Origin: Variovorax jilinensis
GTDB lineage: Bacteria; Pseudomonadota; Gammaproteobacteria; Burkholderiales; Burkholderiaceae_C
NCBI RefSeq assembly: GCF_030316885.1
Contig: NZ_JASZYQ010000001.1
Location: 558,001-622,000, forward strand
Length of the DNA stretch: 64,000 bases
Direction of reading: 5' to 3'
Shown piece by piece: positions 17,588 through 28,525 of the stretch (position 1 is its first letter; every line of letters begins with the position of its first letter). The notes below the pieces were generated by a model. That model ran no database searches, was not told the DNA's origin, and worked only from the letters and a program-made list of their open reading frames with translations. The position numbers were made by a program, and so were the translations under genes.

Positions 17588-18607
17588 ATGAAGAAAACTT
17601 TCGCGACGACGGCGCTGGCCGTCCTGCTGGGCACGTCGGGCGCCGCTTCGGCCCAGACGGTCAACGTCATCTGCTCGGTGCAGGCCGACTGGTGCAACAT
17701 GATCGCCACGGTCTATGCGCGAACCACCGGCGTCAAGCTCAACATGTCGCTCAAGGGCTCGGGCGAGGCGCTCGCACAGCTGATCGCCGAGCGCGACAAC
17801 CCCAAGACCGACGTCTGGTTCGGCGGCACCGGCGATCCGCACCTGCAGGCCGCCGAATCGGGCCTGACGCTCGAATACAAGTCGCCGACCCTGCCGCAGC
17901 TCTATCCGTGGGCCCAGCAGCAGGCCCAGCAGTCGGGCTGGAAGACGGTCGGCATCTACTCGGGGCCGCTCGGCTTCGGCTACAACACCGAGCTGCTGGC
18001 CAAGAAGAAGCTCGCCGTGCCGCGCAGCTGGGCCGACCTGCTCAAGCCCGAATACAAGGGGGACATCCAGGTCGCGAACCCGGCCTCGAGCGGCACCGCC
18101 TACACGATGATCGCCACGCTGGTGCAGCTCATGGGCGAGGACAAGGCCTTCGAATACCTCAAGGGCCTGCACCGCAACGTCGGCCAGTACACGCGCTCGG
18201 GCACGGGCCCGATCAAGGCCGTGGCGCGCGGCGAGACCGCGGTGTCGATCAGCTTCGTGCACGACGCGCCGCAGGAAAAGATGCAGGGCTTCCCGGTCGA
18301 GACCGTCACGCCCTCCGAAGGCACGGGCGCCGAGATCGGCTCGATGAGCATCGTGAAGGGTGCGCGCAACCTCGCCGAGGCCAAGAAGTTCTACGAATGG
18401 GCGCTGACGCCGCAGGCCCAGACCTTCGGTGCCGCGGCCAAGCAATACCAGCTGCCCTCGAACAAGGCGACGGCGGTCGACGCCAACGTGCCCGACTTCA
18501 AGAAGATCAAGATGATCGACTACGACTACGCCAAGTACGGCGCCAGCGCCGAGCGCAAGCGCCTGATCTCGCGCTGGGAAAAGGACGTCAACTCGCTGCC
18601 GCGCTAG
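17588..18607 (+). CDS. ABC transporter substrate-binding protein (ferric-type/SBP family 1)
   Basis: Periplasmic receptor of an AfuABC/FbpABC-like importer. The product is 339 residues with a signal peptide (MKKTFATTALAVLLGTSGAASAQ). The mature start TVNVICSVQADWCNMIATVYARTTG and the WFGGTGDPHLQAAE block are typical of this SBP group. I do not see the adjacent Tyr-Tyr pair that binds iron in classical FbpA, so the cargo may be something else, such as a phosphonate or organophosphate. The permease and ATPase genes follow 4 bp downstream and as an ATGA overlap. Confidence 0.88.
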   Translation: MKKTFATTALAVLLGTSGAASAQTVNVICSVQADWCNMIATVYARTTGVKLNMSLKGSGEALAQLIAERDNPKTDVWFGGTGDPHLQAAESGLTLEYKSPTLPQLYPWAQQQAQQSGWKTVGIYSGPLGFGYNTELLAKKKLAVPRSWADLLKPEYKGDIQVANPASSGTAYTMIATLVQLMGEDKAFEYLKGLHRNVGQYTRSGTGPIKAVARGETAVSISFVHDAPQEKMQGFPVETVTPSEGTGAEIGSMSIVKGARNLAEAKKFYEWALTPQAQTFGAAAKQYQLPSNKATAVDANVPDFKKIKMIDYDYAKYGASAERKRLISRWEKDVNSLPR

Positions 18608-18611
18608 GCGC

Positions 18612-20852
18612 GTGTCCGCCGCATCGATGAACGGACGCCGCAGTCCCAACGCCGCCGTCCGGACCTGCATCGCCGCGGGCCTGGTGGGCTACCTCGCGCT
18701 GCCCTGGTATGCGATCCAGGACACCGGCTGGTGGGCGGTGCTGCCGCAGGTCTTCGGTGACGCCGAGGGCGCCAACGGCGTCATGCAGGCGCTGCTTCAA
18801 GGCCGCGAGTGGCTCTGGATCGGTCTCATCGGCCTCGCCATCTGCGCGCTCGGCGGCCTGCTGCAGCCCGGCCGCGCGCAGGGCCGGCTGCTGCTGGTCG
18901 GCGGCGCGGTCGGCGCCATCGGCCTGGCCCTCGCAGGCTTCCTGATCGGCGCGCGCGGCTGGAGTGTGCCGCTCTTCAACGGCTGGTTCGGCGAGCTGCC
19001 CGTGAACCAGTTCGGCATCGGCGCAGGCGGCTTCGTCGCACTGTCGGCGCTGATCCTGCTCGCGGCCTTCGGCCTTGCGCGGCTGGGCTTCTTCAAGGGC
19101 GACCTGTTCGTCTCGGGCGCCGTCATCGGCTGCGGCGTTCTGATGGCGCTGTTCATCGCATACCCCGTGAGCAAGGCGCTGGCCGGCGCCTTCCTCGACG
19201 AGAACGGCCGCGCCTCGATGGCGGCCTTCGTCGAGCGCCTGGGCACCGAGCGGATCTGGGGGCTGGGCTGCCTGGCCGGTGGCGTGCGCTGTGGCGTGGC
19301 CTGGAACACGCTGGCGCTGGCCTTGCTCACGGCGGCCGGCACCACCTTCCTCGGCACGCTGCTGGCGCTGATGGCCGAGCGCGGCGGCCGGCGCTGGCAG
19401 GGGCCGCTGCGCGTGCTGGCGCTGCTGCCCATCATCACGCCGCCGTTCGTGGTCGGCCTCGGCCTGATCCTGCTGTTCGGCCGCGCGGGCGTCGTCAACC
19501 AGTTGCTCGAAAGCGTCTTCGGCATCGAGCCGACACGCTGGTTCTACGGCATGCCGGGGGTGCTCGTTGCGCAGCTGTTCGCCTTCACGCCGATCGCCTT
19601 CATGATCATGCGCGGCGTGGTGCAGGGCGTCTCGCCGAGCCTCGAGGAAGCCGCCCAGATGCTGCGCGCCGACCGCCGCCGCGCCTTCTTCACGGTCACG
19701 CTGCCACTCATCAAGCCCGGGCTCGCGAACGCCTTCCTGGTCGGCTTCATCGAGAGCATCGCGGACTTCGGCAACCCGGTGGTGGTGGGCGGGCAGTTCT
19801 CGGTGCTGTCGACCGACATCTTCTTCGCCATCGTCGGCGCCCAGTACGACCAGGGCCGCGCGGCCTCGCTGGCCTGGGTGCTGACGCTGTTCGCGCTCGG
19901 CGTGTTCGCCATCCAGCGCGCGGTGCTCGGCAAGCGCAGCTACACCACGGTCAGCGGCAAGGGCGACGCCGGCATCGCGATGGCACTGCCCGACGGCGTG
20001 CGCCGCACCATCCATTGCATCGCGCTGCCGTGGATCGCGTTCACCGCGGTGGTCTACCTGTTCGCCTTTGCGGGTGGCTTCGTGCAGACCTGGGGCCGCG
20101 ACTACAGCTTCACGCTCCACCACTTCAAGAACGCGTTCGCCCTCGAGTGGGGCCAGTTCGGGCTGGTGTGGGCCGGCACGGCGTGGAACTCGCTGGTCAC
20201 CACGCTCAAGCTCGCGGGCATCTCGGCGCCGATCACTGCGGCGCTGGGCCTGCTGATCGCCTGGCTGCTGGCGCGCAACGAATTCAAGGGGCAGGGCATC
20301 TTCGAGTTCGGCGCGCTGCTGGCCTTCGCCATTCCCGGCACGGTGCTCGGCGTGAGCTACATCCTGGCCTTCAACGTGCCGCCGCTCGAACTCACGGGCA
20401 CCGGGCTCATCATCGTGCTGTGCTTCATGTTCCGAAACCTGCCGGTGGGCGTGCGCGCCGGCACCGCGGCCTTCAAGCAGCTCGATCGCTCGCTCGACGA
20501 GGCTTCCGTGATGCTGCGGGCGTCGACCTCGCAGACGCTGTTCAAGGTGGTGCTGCCGCTGCTCAAGCCGGCGCTGGTGGCGGCGCTGGTCTACAGCTTC
20601 GTGCGCGCCATGACGACGGTGAGCGCCGTCATCTTCCTCGTCACCGCCGAGAACGAGCTCGCCACGACCTACATCATCGGACGCGTCGGCAACGGCGACT
20701 ACGGCGTTGCGCTGGCCTACTGCACGGTGCTGATGATCCTGATGGCGCTGGCGATCGCGCTGGTGCAATGGGTGATCGGGGAGCGCAGGCTGGGCCGCCG
20801 CGGGGCCACGCCGACGCACCAAGGGCATCACAAGATGGAGAGCCTGGCATGA
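18612..20852 (+). CDS. ABC transporter permease, two fused permease domains (FbpB-like)
   Basis: Membrane component of the ferric-type importer. The product is 746 residues and holds two binding-protein-dependent permease domains in one chain (about 230-460 and 500-735), each with an EAA-like loop (EEAAQMLRADRRRAFFTVTLP and DEASVMLRASTSQTLFKVVLP). About 200 extra N-terminal residues form five or so additional hydrophobic helices. The frame opens with GTG at 18612; an ATG at 18627 is an equally possible start. The stop overlaps the ATPase start. Confidence 0.9.
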   Translation: MSAASMNGRRSPNAAVRTCIAAGLVGYLALPWYAIQDTGWWAVLPQVFGDAEGANGVMQALLQGREWLWIGLIGLAICALGGLLQPGRAQGRLLLVGGAVGAIGLALAGFLIGARGWSVPLFNGWFGELPVNQFGIGAGGFVALSALILLAAFGLARLGFFKGDLFVSGAVIGCGVLMALFIAYPVSKALAGAFLDENGRASMAAFVERLGTERIWGLGCLAGGVRCGVAWNTLALALLTAAGTTFLGTLLALMAERGGRRWQGPLRVLALLPIITPPFVVGLGLILLFGRAGVVNQLLESVFGIEPTRWFYGMPGVLVAQLFAFTPIAFMIMRGVVQGVSPSLEEAAQMLRADRRRAFFTVTLPLIKPGLANAFLVGFIESIADFGNPVVVGGQFSVLSTDIFFAIVGAQYDQGRAASLAWVLTLFALGVFAIQRAVLGKRSYTTVSGKGDAGIAMALPDGVRRTIHCIALPWIAFTAVVYLFAFAGGFVQTWGRDYSFTLHHFKNAFALEWGQFGLVWAGTAWNSLVTTLKLAGISAPITAALGLLIAWLLARNEFKGQGIFEFGALLAFAIPGTVLGVSYILAFNVPPLELTGTGLIIVLCFMFRNLPVGVRAGTAAFKQLDRSLDEASVMLRASTSQTLFKVVLPLLKPALVAALVYSFVRAMTTVSAVIFLVTAENELATTYIIGRVGNGDYGVALAYCTVLMILMALAIALVQWVIGERRLGRRGATPTHQGHHKMESLA

Positions 20853-21898
20853 ACGGCATCGAGCTTCGCAACGTCACCAAGCGCTACGGCAGCGACGCAC
20901 GCGCGCCGCTGGCCGTCAAGGGCATCAGCTTCGAGGTGCCGCAGGGCACGCTGACCACCATCCTCGGTCCGTCCGGCTGCGGCAAGACCACCACGCTGCG
21001 CATGATCGCGGGGCTCGAGTCGCCGAGCTCGGGCGCGATCCTCATGGGCGGGCGCGACGTCACGACGCTGGGGCCGGCCGAGCGCAACGTCAGCATGATG
21101 TTCCAGAGCTATGCGCTGTTCCCGCACATGAACGTGATCGAGAACGTGAGCTACGGCCTGCGCATGAGCGGACTGCGAAAGCCCGAAGCCGCGGCGCGCG
21201 CGCGCGAGGCGCTGCGCGGCGTCGGCCTGGTCGGCTTCGACGATCGGCTGCCGAGCGAGCTGTCGGGCGGCCAGCAGCAGCGCGTGGCACTCGCGCGTGC
21301 GCTGGTTTTGGAGCCGGCGGTGCTGCTGTTCGACGAGCCCCTGTCGAACCTCGACGCCCGCCTGCGGCGCGAGATGCGCGAGGAAATCCGCAGCCTGCAG
21401 CAGCGCCTGGGGCTCACGGTCGCCTACGTCACGCACGACCAGAGCGAGGCGCTGGCGGTCAGCGACCAGATCATCGTGATGGACCACGGCGTGATCGCCC
21501 AGCAGGGCACGCCCGAGCAGCTGTACGGCCACCCGGTGAGCGAATTCGTGGCCGGCTTCATGGGCGAGGCGATGGTGTTCCCGGCGCTCGCGCAGCCCGA
21601 AGGCCGCGTCGAACTGGGCCCGCTGACGCTGGCGCCGCGCTACGACGTGCCGCCCGGCTTCGTCAAGGTGGCGGTGCGGCCGGAGGCCTGGCTGATCGGC
21701 GCCGCCATCGGCCTGCCGGCAATCCTGCGCAAGGCGGCCTATCTCGGCAGCTTTTACGAATATGCTTTCGACACCGCGCTCGGCCCGGTGTTCGTGGTCT
21801 CGACCGATCTCGCGCATCCGCTGGCCGCCGGCGCCCAGACCACCCTGTCGCTTGCCAGCCATGGCGTTTCCGTCGTCCCCGTAGCCACTCCAACATGA
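20849..21898 (+). CDS. ABC transporter ATP-binding protein (ferric-type/PotA-like)
   Basis: ATPase of the importer. The product is 349 residues with Walker [10 protein letters not shown] (about 38-46), Q-loop [11 protein letters not shown], signature LSGGQQQR, Walker [12 protein letters not shown] and H-loop [10 protein letters not shown]-terminal TOBE-like region (about 240-345) is present, as in spermidine, phosphonate and iron transporters. Start and stop both overlap neighbouring genes by 4 bases, so the four-gene unit is tightly coupled, including the HAD gene downstream. Confidence 0.93.
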   Translation: MNGIELRNVTKRYGSDARAPLAVKGISFEVPQGTLTTILGPSGCGKTTTLRMIAGLESPSSGAILMGGRDVTTLGPAERNVSMMFQSYALFPHMNVIENVSYGLRMSGLRKPEAAARAREALRGVGLVGFDDRLPSELSGGQQQRVALARALVLEPAVLLFDEPLSNLDARLRREMREEIRSLQQRLGLTVAYVTHDQSEALAVSDQIIVMDHGVIAQQGTPEQLYGHPVSEFVAGFMGEAMVFPALAQPEGRVELGPLTLAPRYDVPPGFVKVAVRPEAWLIGAAIGLPAILRKAAYLGSFYEYAFDTALGPVFVVSTDLAHPLAAGAQTTLSLASHGVSVVPVATPT

Positions 21899-22557
21899 AT
21901 GTCGTCTTCGATCTCGGCGCCGTGCTTTTCACATGGGAGCCGGTTGCCCTGGTCCAGCAGCGCCTGTCGGCCCACGCGCCCACTGCCGACGCCGCGCGCG
22001 AGCTGGCCCGCCAGATGTTCCATCACGAGGACTGGATCGGCTTCGACCGCGGCACCCACAGTCTCGACGATGCCATCGGCCGCATGGCGCTGCGGCTGTC
22101 GCTGCCCGCGGGTCCGCTCGTGGAACTGCTCGAGCCCATGGGCGAGCGCCTCGAACCGATCGCGACCAGCGTGGAACTGCTCGAGCAGCTGCGCGATCGC
22201 CGCGATGCCGGCGAGGACCTGCGGCTCTATTACCTCTCGAACATGCCGGAGCCCTACGCGCGAGCGCTGGAGGCGCGGCATCCCTTCTTCGAGTGGTTCG
22301 ACGGCGGCGTCTTTTCCGGCGACGTCAAGATGATCAAGCCGCAGCGCGGCATCTACGAACTGCTGGCCCGGCGCCACGCGCTCGACGCTGCGCAGACCGT
22401 CTTCATCGACGACATGCTGCCCAACGTGCTCGCGGCGCGCGACCTGGGATGGCATGCCATCCACTGCGAGCGCACGAGCGCCTTGCCGGCGCAGCTCGCG
22501 GTCTACCTGCCGGTGCGTTCGACCTTGTCGACGTCGAATCCCAGCGTGCGCGCATAG
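21895..22557 (+). CDS. HAD-superfamily phosphatase (YihX-like)
   Basis: Haloacid dehalogenase-fold hydrolase. The product is 220 residues. Motif I is FDLGAVLF (Asp5 nucleophile; DxG instead of DxD, as in YihX), motif II is the LSNM serine, motif III a Lys in GDVKMIKPQ, and motif [10 protein letters not shown] with two acidic residues. These features favour sugar-phosphate or similar small phosphate esters. The start overlaps the ATPase gene by 4 bases, which suggests joint expression with the importer, for example to dephosphorylate an imported compound. The last 55 bases overlap the 3' end of the convergent lipocalin gene. Confidence 0.87.
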   Translation: MNVVFDLGAVLFTWEPVALVQQRLSAHAPTADAARELARQMFHHEDWIGFDRGTHSLDDAIGRMALRLSLPAGPLVELLEPMGERLEPIATSVELLEQLRDRRDAGEDLRLYYLSNMPEPYARALEARHPFFEWFDGGVFSGDVKMIKPQRGIYELLARRHALDAAQTVFIDDMLPNVLAARDLGWHAIHCERTSALPAQLAVYLPVRSTLSTSNPSVRA

Positions 22558-23177
22558 GCCAGTTCGGCTTCGAGCAGGTCGTCCTCCAGCCGCGGCACGC
22601 GCGACAGCACCCACAGGTACTTGCGGTTCGGCGTGCCGACCAGTGCCACCTGGTAGTCGCGGTCGAGCTTGAGGATCCAGTAGTCGCCCCAGACGACGGG
22701 CAGCCAGCCGAGCCATTCGGGCGCGAAGCGAACCTCGAGCCGGCCGGCGCCGGGCTGGCCGGCCACCGGCACCACGCGCGCCGAACCCACCGATTCGTCG
22801 AAGCTGCCGTCGGCCACGATGCAGCGATTGCGCACCTCGACCGTGCCGTCCGCCAGCGGCGTGTATTCGGCCGTCACCGGTCCGGTGCATTGCTTCTGGA
22901 AACGGTTCGGCAGCCGGGCCTGCTCGTGCCAGAGACCTGCATAGCGCTTGAGATCCACCGGCGCCACCACCTGCAGCGGTGCGCGCATCAGCGGCGCACC
23001 GTCGGCAGGGCCGACCACGGGGGCCGTGGCAGCGCGTGCAGTGCGTGCGCCGGCCAGCGCGAGCAGCGTCAGCGCGCCGCCGAGGCAGAAGGCAGCGGCC
23101 AGTGTGCCGATCGATGCGCTGAGGGCGCGGTCGTCGAGGCTGGCGCTCGGGGCTGCACGGGGTGTGCGGTAGGGCAT
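22503..23177 (-). CDS. Lipocalin family protein (Blc-like)
   Basis: Small hydrophobic-ligand carrier of the bacterial lipocalin group. The product is 224 residues. A hydrophobic segment (about 22-48) serves as signal peptide or anchor, with no convincing lipobox. The lipocalin SCR1 motif appears as [16 protein letters not shown] (about 79-94), and SCR2/3-like elements as [18 protein letters not shown] and YLWVLSR. The ATG at 23177 is preceded on its strand by GGAGG with good spacing. It overlaps the HAD gene tail-to-tail by 55 bp. Role probably in envelope lipid storage or transport. Confidence 0.88.
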   Translation of the reverse strand: MPYRTPRAAPSASLDDRALSASIGTLAAAFCLGGALTLLALAGARTARAATAPVVGPADGAPLMRAPLQVVAPVDLKRYAGLWHEQARLPNRFQKQCTGPVTAEYTPLADGTVEVRNRCIVADGSFDESVGSARVVPVAGQPGAGRLEVRFAPEWLGWLPVVWGDYWILKLDRDYQVALVGTPNRKYLWVLSRVPRLEDDLLEAELAYARTLGFDVDKVERTGR

Positions 23178-23297
23178 GGGAATCCTCCGGGGAAGCGATC
23201 CGAGGGGATCGGAAAAATGACTGGAGCCTCGAGCGTAGGTGCATGCCAGCGCAGGCAACGTCAGCCACGGACCACACGCCATGTAGTGCGGCGGCGG

Positions 23298-23303
23298 GAT
23301 AAT
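23298..23303 (+). promoter_or_regulatory. -10-like hexamer directly upstream of tal
   Basis: GATAAT ends 6 bases before the tal ATG and no ribosome-binding site lies between. This arrangement would give a leaderless tal transcript. The -35 region has no clear match. Confidence 0.35.
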
Positions 23304-23309
23304 GGCCGC

Positions 23310-24257
23310 ATGAACCAACTCGATGCCCTCCGTCAATGGACCACCGTGGTCGCCGACACCGGTGATTTCCGCCAGCTCGCCCAGTTCAAGCCGCAGGACG
23401 CGACGACCAATCCGTCGCTGATCCTCAAGGCGGTGCAGAAGGCCGACTACCGGCCGCTGCTCGACGAGGTCGTCAAGAAACACAAGGGCGCGCCGCTCGA
23501 CGAGGTGATCGACCGCCTGCTGGTGCGCTTCGGCACCGAGATCCTGTCGCTGATCCCGGGCCGCGTGTCGACCGAGGTCGACGCCCGGCTGAGCTTCGAT
23601 ACCGCCGCCACGGTGGCGCGTGCCGAGCGCATCGTGGCGCTCTACCGCGAACAGGAGGTCGATGTCGGCCAGCGCGTGCTGATCAAGATCGCGTCCACCT
23701 GGGAAGGCATCGAGGCTGCGCGCCAGCTCGAGCAGAAGGGCATCCACTGCAACCTCACGCTGCTGTTCTCGTTCGCGCAGGCCGTTGCCTGCGGCGCCGC
23801 CAAGGTGAAGCTGATCTCGCCTTTCGTCGGCCGCATCTACGACTGGCACAAGAAGTCCGAGGGCGCCAAGTGGGACGAGGCCGCCAATGCCGGCGCCGAC
23901 GACCCGGGCGTGAAGTCGGTGCGCCAGATCTTCGACTACTACAAGAAGAACGGCATCGCCACCGAGGTCATGGGTGCGAGCTTTCGCAACGTCGGCCAGA
24001 TCGCTGCGCTGGCCGGCTGCGACCTGCTGACCATCAGCCCCGAGCTGCTGGGCGAACTGGCCGCGAGCGAAGCGCCGCTCGCGCATGCGCTCGATGCCGA
24101 GGCCGCGAAGGGCCGCGACATCCCCCTGGTCACGCTCGACGAACCGGCCTTCCGCTTCGCGCTCAACGAGGACGCGATGGCGACCGAGAAGCTTGCCGAA
24201 GGCATCCGCGCCTTTGCCGCCGATGCGGTCAAGCTCGAGAAGCTGATGGTGGCCTGA
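23310..24257 (+). CDS. tal: Transaldolase
   Basis: Transfers a dihydroxyacetone unit in the non-oxidative pentose phosphate pathway. The product is 315 residues, the size of the TalB class. The Schiff-base lysine is in [11 protein letters not shown] (Lys126), with [12 protein letters not shown] (30-41) and the [12 protein letters not shown] motif also intact. The stop overlaps the pgi start as TGATG, so the two carbon-flow enzymes are co-translated. A GATAAT hexamer sits 6 bases before the ATG and no Shine-Dalgarno sequence is seen. Confidence 0.96.
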   Translation: MNQLDALRQWTTVVADTGDFRQLAQFKPQDATTNPSLILKAVQKADYRPLLDEVVKKHKGAPLDEVIDRLLVRFGTEILSLIPGRVSTEVDARLSFDTAATVARAERIVALYREQEVDVGQRVLIKIASTWEGIEAARQLEQKGIHCNLTLLFSFAQAVACGAAKVKLISPFVGRIYDWHKKSEGAKWDEAANAGADDPGVKSVRQIFDYYKKNGIATEVMGASFRNVGQIAALAGCDLLTISPELLGELAASEAPLAHALDAEAAKGRDIPLVTLDEPAFRFALNEDAMATEKLAEGIRAFAADAVKLEKLMVA

Positions 24258-25816
24258 TGCAGTTCACGCGCTGCGACCGTACCGCTGCCTGGGGCGAACT
24301 GCAGGCCCACTTCGACGCCTCCGGCCGGGCGCTCGACCTGCGCCAGGCCTTCGCCGCCGATCCGGCGCGCTTCGAGACGCTGAGCCAGTCGGCGCCGCAC
24401 GTCTTCGCCGACCTGTCCAAGAACCTGGCCGATGCACGCACCGAAGCGCTGCTTCAGGACCTGGCGCGCGAGTGCGGTCTCGAGGCGCATCGCGACGCGA
24501 TGTTCGCGGGCGAGCACATCAACACCACGGAGGACCGGGCCGTGCTGCACACGCTGCTGCGCCGGCCGGCTTCTGCGCCGCCGCCGCCGGGTCCGCTGGC
24601 GCAGCCTTTTGCCGACGTGCAGGCCACGCTCGACGCGATGCTGGCCTTTGCCGAGCGCATCCGCGCCGACCATACGATCACCGACGTGGTCAACATCGGC
24701 ATCGGCGGCTCCGACCTCGGGCCGCAGATGGTGGTGCTCGCGCTGGCCGAGTTCGCGGCGCCGGGCAAGCGGTTCCATTTCGTCTCGAACGTGGACGGCC
24801 ACGAGCTGGCCGGTGTGCTGCGCGGCCTGGCGCCCGAGCACACGCTGTTCCTGATCGCGTCCAAGACCTTCACCACGGCCGAGACCATGGCCAATGCCCA
24901 GTCGGCCAAGCGCTGGTTCGAGCAGTCGGGCAGCGTCGACGTGGCACGCCATTTCGCGGCGCTGACGACCAACGTCGCCGCCGCGAAGGCGTTCGGCATC
25001 GACACCACCTTCGGCTTCTGGGACTGGGTGGGCGGGCGCTATTCGCTGTGGTCGGCGATCGGCCTGCCGATCGCGCTGGCGATCGGCGCCGAGGGCTTCC
25101 GCCGCCTGCTGGCGGGCGCGCATGCGATGGACGAGCATTTCCGCACCGCACCGCTGGCCCGGAACCTGCCCGTGCGGCTCGGCCTGCTCGACGTCTGGTA
25201 TCGCAACTTCCACCGCTTCACGACGCGCAGCATCGCGCCTTATCACAGCGCCCTCAAGCGGCTGCCGGCCTACCTGCAGCAGCTCGAGATGGAAAGCAAC
25301 GGCAAGCGGGTCGACCTCGACGGCCAGCCGCTCGCTGCGGGCACGTCGCCGGTGCTGTGGGGCGAGCCCGGCACCAATGGCCAGCATGCGTACTTCCAGA
25401 TGCTGCACCAGGGCACGGACGTCACGCCGCTCGAATTCATCGCGGTGCGTGACGCGGCCCACGACCTGCCGGGCCACCATCCCAAGCTGCTGGCCAACGC
25501 GCTGGCCCAGGCCCAGGCCCTGATGGTGGGTAAGACCGACGCCGGCGGGCACAAGGACTTTCCGGGCAACCGGCCGAGCACCTTCTTCGTCTTCGAGGCG
25601 CTGACGCCCGAGTCGCTGGGTGCCTTCCTCGCGCTCTACGAGCATCGCGTGTTCACGAGCGGTGCGCTGTGGGGCATCAACAGCTTCGACCAGTGGGGCG
25701 TGGAACTCGGCAAGGTGCTCGCGCGCGACATCGAGCCGCGTCTGGCTTCGGGCGATGTCGCCGGGCTCGATGCGTCCACGGCCGGACTGCTGGCGCTGCT
25801 GCGCCCGCCGAAGTAG
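24257..25816 (+). CDS. pgi: Glucose-6-phosphate isomerase
   Basis: Interconverts glucose-6-phosphate and fructose-6-phosphate. The product is 519 residues, slightly shorter than the E. coli enzyme. Signature blocks are present: IGIGGSDLGPQMV, the SKTFTTAETM phosphate-binding loop, FGFWDWVGGRYSLWSAIGLP, and the late GINSFDQWGVELGK carrying the catalytic lysine. A proline-rich stretch near residue 105 (PASAPPPPGPLAQPF) is unusual but lies in a surface loop. It forms a coupled pair with tal; zwf lies nearby on the other strand. Confidence 0.96.
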   Translation: MQFTRCDRTAAWGELQAHFDASGRALDLRQAFAADPARFETLSQSAPHVFADLSKNLADARTEALLQDLARECGLEAHRDAMFAGEHINTTEDRAVLHTLLRRPASAPPPPGPLAQPFADVQATLDAMLAFAERIRADHTITDVVNIGIGGSDLGPQMVVLALAEFAAPGKRFHFVSNVDGHELAGVLRGLAPEHTLFLIASKTFTTAETMANAQSAKRWFEQSGSVDVARHFAALTTNVAAAKAFGIDTTFGFWDWVGGRYSLWSAIGLPIALAIGAEGFRRLLAGAHAMDEHFRTAPLARNLPVRLGLLDVWYRNFHRFTTRSIAPYHSALKRLPAYLQQLEMESNGKRVDLDGQPLAAGTSPVLWGEPGTNGQHAYFQMLHQGTDVTPLEFIAVRDAAHDLPGHHPKLLANALAQAQALMVGKTDAGGHKDFPGNRPSTFFVFEALTPESLGAFLALYEHRVFTSGALWGINSFDQWGVELGKVLARDIEPRLASGDVAGLDASTAGLLALLRPPK

Positions 25817-25902
25817 CACCGGCAACCGGGCGGCCTTCGCGGAGGGCTCGATATGATGAACGCGCGGCGCCCTGCCGCGCGGTCATCACGAGGAGCTTCT
25901 TC

Positions 25903-26256
25903 ATGAACTTTCAACAGGCCGTCCAGACCTGCTTTCGCAAGTACGTCGACTTCACGGGGCGCGCCGCGCGGCCCGAGTACTGGTGGTTCTTCCTGGCCTA
26001 CCTGCTCGCCGGCATCGTGAGCGGCTTCATCCACGAATTCCTCAACTACCTCGTGGTGCTGGCCTTCCTGCTGCCGCTGCTGGCCGCAGGCGCGCGCCGG
26101 CTGCATGACGTGGGTCGCAGCGGCTGGTTCCTGCTGCTGGGCCTGATCCCGCTCATCGGCAGCCTCGTGCTGCTGTACTTCATGGTGCAGCCGTCGCAGC
26201 CCGAATCGAACGAATACGGACCGCCCGCCGGACCCGCGTTGCCCGCCGCCTTCTGA
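25903..26256 (+). CDS. DUF805 inner-membrane protein
   Basis: Small membrane protein of unknown function. The product is 117 residues. The N-terminal block FTGRAARPEYWWFFLAYL is the DUF805 hallmark, followed by about three hydrophobic helices and the conserved RRLHDVGRSGWFLLLGLIP motif (about 66-84). The C-terminal tail is short and proline-rich (SNEYGPPAG). AGGAG at 25891 gives a good ribosome-binding site for the ATG. A TATGAT hexamer at 25852-25857 may be its -10. It converges with groEL. Confidence 0.88.
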   Translation: MNFQQAVQTCFRKYVDFTGRAARPEYWWFFLAYLLAGIVSGFIHEFLNYLVVLAFLLPLLAAGARRLHDVGRSGWFLLLGLIPLIGSLVLLYFMVQPSQPESNEYGPPAGPALPAAF

Positions 26257-26260
26257 ACGC

Positions 26261-26292
26261 AAAAAAGCCCCGCGGCTTGCGCTGCGGGGCTT
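26261..26292 (-). terminator. Rho-independent terminator of groESL
   Basis: On the minus strand a GC-rich stem (AGCCCCGC with its complement, mismatch-extended) is followed by six Ts, starting about 40 bases after the groEL stop. The plus-strand side has only two Ts, so it serves mainly the chaperonin operon. Confidence 0.85.
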
Positions 26293-26331
26293 CTGGCTTG
26301 AGGCCTGGCGTGTGTGCCGGCCGGCCGGGAA

Positions 26332-27990
<1,659 letters not shown>

Positions 27991-28066
27991 TTACTCCAGA
28001 AATTGAATCTAATCGGTTGAGGACAGAGCAATCCGCGCTTCGCGCCGGCTTGGTCTGTCCCGCAAA

Positions 28067-28360
28067 TCACTTGGCTTCGACGACCGCAAACAGGTCGTCT
28101 TCCTTCATGACCAGCAGTTCGTCGCCGTCGACCTTGACGGTCTGGCCGCTGTACTTGCCGAACAGGACGCGGTCGCCGACCTTGACGGTCAGTGCGGTCA
28201 GTTCGCCCTTGTCGGTGCGCTTGCCCGGGCCCACGGCCAGGACTTCGCCCTGATCGGGCTTTTCTGCGGCTGCGTCGGGAATGACGATGCCGGAGGCGGT
28301 CTTGGTTTCGCTGTCAACACGCTTGACGATCACGCGATCGGCCAAAGGACGAAGTTTCAT
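28067..28360 (-). CDS. groS: Co-chaperonin GroES
   Basis: Heptameric lid of the GroEL chamber. The product is 97 residues with the N-terminal [15 protein letters not shown], the mobile loop (about 17-32, [17 protein letters not shown]) and [22 protein letters not shown]. The ATG at 28360 has AGGAG 8 bases upstream. An in-frame ATG at 28369 would add three residues. The promoter region carries a CIRCE operator and a sigma-32-like promoter. Confidence 0.97.
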   Translation of the reverse strand: MKLRPLADRVIVKRVDSETKTASGIVIPDAAAEKPDQGEVLAVGPGKRTDKGELTALTVKVGDRVLFGKYSGQTVKVDGDELLVMKEDDLFAVVEAK

Positions 28361-28442
28361 TGCTTGCATCTCCTGATGGGAACTGGGTTTGGGCTGGGCG
28401 CCGGCGTGGTGCCGATGCCACATCGTGCTGGAGCGCGTGCTG

Positions 28443-28469
28443 TTAGCACTCAGCTCCGACGAGTGCTAA
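28443..28469. promoter_or_regulatory. CIRCE operator (HrcA site) of groESL
   Basis: TTAGCACTC (28443-28451), nine bases, then GAGTGCTAA (28461-28469): a perfect match to the CIRCE inverted repeat. It lies at the groESL promoter, so HrcA repression is expected. hrcA is not in this window. Confidence 0.96.
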
Positions 28470-28471
28470 TG

Positions 28472-28497
28472 ATAAGGGGGTTTTGTGTCATTTCAAG
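28472..28497 (-). promoter_or_regulatory. Heat-shock (sigma-32-like) promoter of groESL
   Basis: On the minus strand CTTGAAA (28497-28491) is followed after 11 bases by CCCCTTAT (28479-28472), close to the RpoH consensus. The same region can be read as sigma-70 TTGAAA, 16 bp, TATCAT (28474-28469). The -10 abuts CIRCE, giving dual control. Confidence 0.75.
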
Positions 28498-28525
28498 GGC
28501 GACGCGGGTTTTTCGCCCCTCGCCG

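Noticed and set aside
22503..22557. The tail-to-tail overlap of the HAD and lipocalin genes as a sign of a broken gene
   Set aside because: Both proteins have complete family motifs and plausible lengths; the HAD core ends before the overlap, so the overlap is a natural compact junction.
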